Positions 61,398-64,000 of a DNA stretch of 64,000 nt are shown here, one piece after another. The translations under genes and the position numbers were made by a program. The DNA is from Bacteroidales bacterium (lineage in GTDB: Bacteria > Bacteroidota > Bacteroidia > Bacteroidales > P3), in the NCBI GenBank assembly GCA_017480245.1, contig JAFVBA010000012.1:62001-126000 (forward strand), read 5' to 3'. Position 1 is the first letter of the stretch, and each line of letters starts with the position of its first letter. The notes beneath the pieces are model-generated. The model made no database searches and had not been told where the DNA came from. It saw only the letters and a program-made list of their open reading frames with translations.

Positions 61398-61955
61398 ATG
61401 AATCTTATAGTTTCCGCACCGAGTGGCAGTGGCAAGACAACGATATTGAAAAAATTGTTTGAGAAATACCCTAATGATTTCGGTTTTTCAGTATCGGCAA
61501 CCACCCGTGCGCCGCGTAAGGGAGAAGAAAACGGGAAAGATTATCATTTTCTCACCCCTGAAGAGTTTAACAAGAGAATAACCGAAGAGGAATTCTTGGA
61601 ATACGAACAGGTTTATGCCAATCTGTATTACGGAACGCTGAAAAGTGAGATAGAAAGGATAAGCGGTGAGGGCAAATACCCTGTTTTTGATGTTGATGTC
61701 AAAGGCGGAGTGAATATCAAGAAAAGTTTGGGCGATAAAGCGCTGAGCGTGTTTATTATGCCGCCGAGTATTGAAGTTCTAAGGCAAAGACTGCTTAACC
61801 GAAATACAGAAAACGAAGATACTTTGAAAAAACGTTTGGACAGAGCGGAAATGGAAATCGGTTATTCCAAGTTTTTTGACAAGGTTATCATCAATGACGA
61901 TTTGAATAAGGCTGTTGAAGAATTTGTAAAGACAGTAGAAGAAAATATTTTTTAA
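61398..61955 (+). CDS. gmk: Guanylate kinase
   Basis: The 185-residue enzyme has the P-loop VSAPSGSGKTTILKKLF at residues 4-20, the GMP-binding SATTRAPRKGEENGKDYHFL and the LIYGTLKSEI-like NLYYGTLKSEIERI, then KYPVFDVDVKGGVNIKKS. It phosphorylates GMP with ATP. It starts directly at residue 1 of the kinase core, without the usual 10-20 N-terminal residues, a short but complete version. It is 3 bp from its neighbours on both sides in the operon. Confidence 0.96.
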   Translation: MNLIVSAPSGSGKTTILKKLFEKYPNDFGFSVSATTRAPRKGEENGKDYHFLTPEEFNKRITEEEFLEYEQVYANLYYGTLKSEIERISGEGKYPVFDVDVKGGVNIKKSLGDKALSVFIMPPSIEVLRQRLLNRNTENEDTLKKRLDRAEMEIGYSKFFDKVIINDDLNKAVEEFVKTVEENIF

Positions 61956-61958
61956 ATT

Positions 61959-63155
61959 ATGACTGACACTTTGCCGTATTACGTGGAAGTTTCCAATGCC
62001 CAGCGTTATTATGAGGGACAATATATTTGCGGAGACGTATTTCTTTCCAAAAGATTGAAAACACAAAACCGAATACTCAGTGTTTTGTCTGACGGAATGG
62101 GACACGGAGTTAAAGCCAACGTACTTGCAACTCTTACCGCCCACATGTCGCTCAATTTTGCCGAAGAACACAGAGATGCTTCTACTATTGCACAGATTAT
62201 TATGGACACTCTGCCCATCTGCAGCGAAAGACATACTTCTTACGCTACATTTACGATAGTTGATATAGCAAACGGCAAAGTCAGTATATTGGAATATGAC
62301 AACCCTACGTGTCTCATCATGCGCGGAGGCAATATCTATGAACCCGAATGGCAACAAGTTCAATTGGAGAACGTGGATCACGAAGGCAGAAGCCGAACTC
62401 TTCATACTTGTGAGTTCGTTCCGATGAAAGAAGACAGGATTATATACATTTCGGACGGAGTTACTCAAAGCGGAATGGGAAGTGATAAATGGCCGTTCGG
62501 TTGGCAAAGAGAGAACTACGTGGAATATGTCCGCAAATCCGTACTTAACGACCGTTATATCCCTGCCGGCAAACTTGCACAGCGTGTTGTGGATATGGCG
62601 CACACAAACGATAATTTTGATTCCAAAGATGATACTTCGTGTGGGGTGATTTATTTCCGCGATGCAAGGCAATTGATTATCGCAACAGGGCCTCCGGTAG
62701 ATGAAAAGTCAGATAAAGACTATGTGGAGAGAGTTATGAATTTCAACGGCAAGAAGATTCTTTGCGGAGCTACAACCTCCGAGATTTTCTCAAGAGAGTT
62801 AAACCGAGAGATAACCGATAATTACGATGAATCTGTAAAAGGACTTCCGCCTTGTTCGTCTATGGAAGGTGTGGATTTGATAACCGAAGGTGTATTGACA
62901 TTAAGTAAAGTTGAAACAATACTAAATAAAATCACTTCAACAAATTCACCTTTAGGAAACAGTCCTGCGGATAAGATTGTGGCACTCCTGATGGATTCGG
63001 ACAGGATTAAATTTCTTGTCGGGACAAAAATAAACCAAGATCACCACGATGCTACTATGCCTGTGGTAATTGAAATCCGCCGAACCTTGATTATGAGGAT
63101 TGCATCCATATTGGAAAACAAGTTTATCAAAGAAGTAGAAATAGAATTTATATAA
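61959..63155 (+). CDS. SpoIIE-family PP2C-like protein phosphatase
   Basis: The 398-residue protein begins with a SpoIIE phosphatase domain: YYEGQYICGDVFLSKRL supplies the GD metal site, ILSVLSDGMGHGVKANVLAT the DGMGHG motif, and a late DDTSCGVIYF the final metal-binding aspartates. The C-terminal 150 residues (PPVDEKSDKDYVERVMNFNG, KILCGATTSEIFSRELNREI) form a domain I recall in SpoIIE proteins found next to [FeFe]-hydrogenase genes in anaerobes. No hydrogenase gene lies in this window. It is last in the operon with gmk. Confidence 0.88.
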   Translation: MTDTLPYYVEVSNAQRYYEGQYICGDVFLSKRLKTQNRILSVLSDGMGHGVKANVLATLTAHMSLNFAEEHRDASTIAQIIMDTLPICSERHTSYATFTIVDIANGKVSILEYDNPTCLIMRGGNIYEPEWQQVQLENVDHEGRSRTLHTCEFVPMKEDRIIYISDGVTQSGMGSDKWPFGWQRENYVEYVRKSVLNDRYIPAGKLAQRVVDMAHTNDNFDSKDDTSCGVIYFRDARQLIIATGPPVDEKSDKDYVERVMNFNGKKILCGATTSEIFSRELNREITDNYDESVKGLPPCSSMEGVDLITEGVLTLSKVETILNKITSTNSPLGNSPADKIVALLMDSDRIKFLVGTKINQDHHDATMPVVIEIRRTLIMRIASILENKFIKEVEIEFI

Positions 63156-63195
63156 TAGAATTATATTACTTTAACATACAACATTTAATCAAGTC

Positions 63196-63216
63196 GTGCA
63201 ATTTCAACGGTTGCAC
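63196..63216 (+). terminator. Weak terminator after the phosphatase gene
   Basis: GTGCAA at 63196-63201 pairs with TTGCAC at 63211-63216, followed by AACTTTCTTTTTT. The stem is short, but the U-rich tail fits a terminator for the plus-strand operon. Confidence 0.5.
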
Positions 63217-63319
63217 AACTTTCTTTTTTAGTCATATAATATCTTTGAGGAATCTGAGATTCACAATATGAATAATCAAAAGTGATTATGTATTGCAAAT
63301 TCTGTTCTCTCAATATAAA

Positions 63320-63350
63320 AAACGGTAGCAATCAATGACTGCTACCGTTT
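63320..63350 (-). terminator. Strong terminator of the T9SS cargo gene
   Basis: AAACGGTAGCA (63320-63330) and TGCTACCGTTT (63340-63350) form a perfect 11-bp stem with a 9-nt loop; the minus-strand transcript continues UUUAUAUUG. It is 19 bp past the stop codon. Confidence 0.9.
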
Positions 63351-63369
63351 CGGTTAGATTAGATATTTA

Positions 63370-64000
63370 CTATTTTCTCAACAACTTAGTTGTTCTTACT
63401 CTGTCTTTATCAACTATGATATTAACATTGTAATAACCAGCTGCCATTGTTGAAGAAGGTATTGTAATAGTTGTCTGTCCCTTAGGAAGAATGTCTGTGT
63501 AGATTACTCTTCCTTGAACGTCTGTTACTGTAATAGTAGCTTCTTTATTCAATCCTTCAACAGTCAATGTAGCATCGCTGTGAGTAGGGTTAGGATAAAC
63601 ATTTACAGACAAGTTGTTTTCAACATCCATCAAGCCACTTGCCTGAAGAACTAATGTAACAACGCTGTCGCAACCATTTACAGTTTGAAGAGTTTCAGTA
63701 TATACACCTTCTTTGTCGTAAGTCTTACCGTTAAATTCGTAAGTTCCTTCGAAAGGAAGAACAGCTGTTTCAACAGTTTTTTCTGTTGGATTAACTGTCA
63801 ATATAACTACTGTTACACTGTCGCAACCTGTTTCTTCTGATTGAGAAGTGAAAGTATAAGTACCGGACATTGATACCTTAGCAGTGTAAGTTTCGCCGTC
63901 AAGTTCGTAAGTTTCACCCTCACATACAGACAATTCAACTGTGTCGTAAATCTTTTCATTTACATTCAATGTCAATGTAACGATAGAATCACAACCATTT
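63370..64000 (-). CDS. T9SS type A cargo protein with NGCDS repeats, C-terminal part
   Basis: The frame is open to the right edge of the window, so the N-terminus is outside; the TTG at 63973-63975 is not the true start. The visible part contains three repeats with a CDS-V/T core (NGCDSIVTLTLNV, GCDSVTVVILTV, NGCDSVVTLVLQA), each preceded by a GETYELDG- or FNGKTY-like strand, a pattern of surface adhesin-like repeats in Bacteroidota. The end is a full T9SS type A sorting domain: VNVYPNPTHSDATLTVE, ITVTDVQGRVIY and AAGYYNVNIIVDKDRVRTTK with a basic C-terminus (LLRK). It should be secreted by T9SS and anchored to the cell surface. Confidence 0.9.
   Translation of the reverse strand, partial: NGCDSIVTLTLNVNEKIYDTVELSVCEGETYELDGETYTAKVSMSGTYTFTSQSEETGCDSVTVVILTVNPTEKTVETAVLPFEGTYEFNGKTYDKEGVYTETLQTVNGCDSVVTLVLQASGLMDVENNLSVNVYPNPTHSDATLTVEGLNKEATITVTDVQGRVIYTDILPKGQTTITIPSSTMAAGYYNVNIIVDKDRVRTTKLLRK

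Overview
The window comes from a low-GC member of the Bacteroidota, probably a Bacteroidales-like lineage. The evidence is a complete PorP/K/L/M/N block of the type IX secretion system (T9SS), T9SS C-terminal sorting domains, a fused SecDF, two TonB-dependent receptors, LytTR signalling, and many promoters with the Bacteroidota -7 box TAnnTTTG. No rRNA, tRNA, CRISPR array or transposase gene was recognised. Most genes up to 42.7 kb are on the minus strand.

Layout. (1) 1-16.5 kb: end of an SGNH hydrolase; greA and a HIT protein; an operon of a small membrane protein, a 1227-residue TonB receptor, a 1.55 kilo-residue secreted protein and a PorV/PorQ-like porin; then secDF and a divergent MFS transporter. 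(2) 17-24 kb: a second TonB receptor, a lipid-linked-glycan pair (sugar transferase and DegT aminotransferase), a FucP-type sugar permease, and a T9SS cargo gene broken by a nonsense codon. (3) 24-31.7 kb: an M16 peptidase and AddB/AddA-like recombination helicase-nucleases. (4) 32-38.3 kb: the T9SS core operon porP-K-L-M-N. (5) 38.4-42.7 kb: an envelope operon lptB, DUF7033 deacetylase-like gene, hldD, kdsC, rlpA. (6) 42.7-48.7 kb: a methyltransferase remnant, a helix-hairpin-helix outer-membrane protein, an anion permease, a decayed leucine-rich-repeat cargo gene and a sensor/response-regulator fusion remnant. (7) 48.8-57.5 kb: an atpB-DUF4175-ATPase-ybeY-mnmG operon and gapA. (8) 57.5-64 kb: gldA-SGNH hydrolase, a plus-strand operon of an inactive-looking RluA homologue, a coiled-coil protein, gmk and a SpoIIE phosphatase, and the C-terminal part of a T9SS cargo.

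The most unusual signal is the repeat DNA. At least eight gene ends or spacers, and four sites inside coding sequences, carry degenerate, often palindromic modules with a period of 21 or 22 bp. One subfamily has AAAATAAAGTGCC / GGCACTTTATTTT arms. Another is a degenerate TTTAGGG heptamer (3 x 7 = 21 bp) present twice in addB. Since 21 bp is exactly seven codons and about two helical turns, these elements can act as hairpins between genes and also sit in frame inside proteins. A second theme is early gene decay: four in-frame stops in three loci all occur at codons one C-to-T change from CAA or CAG.
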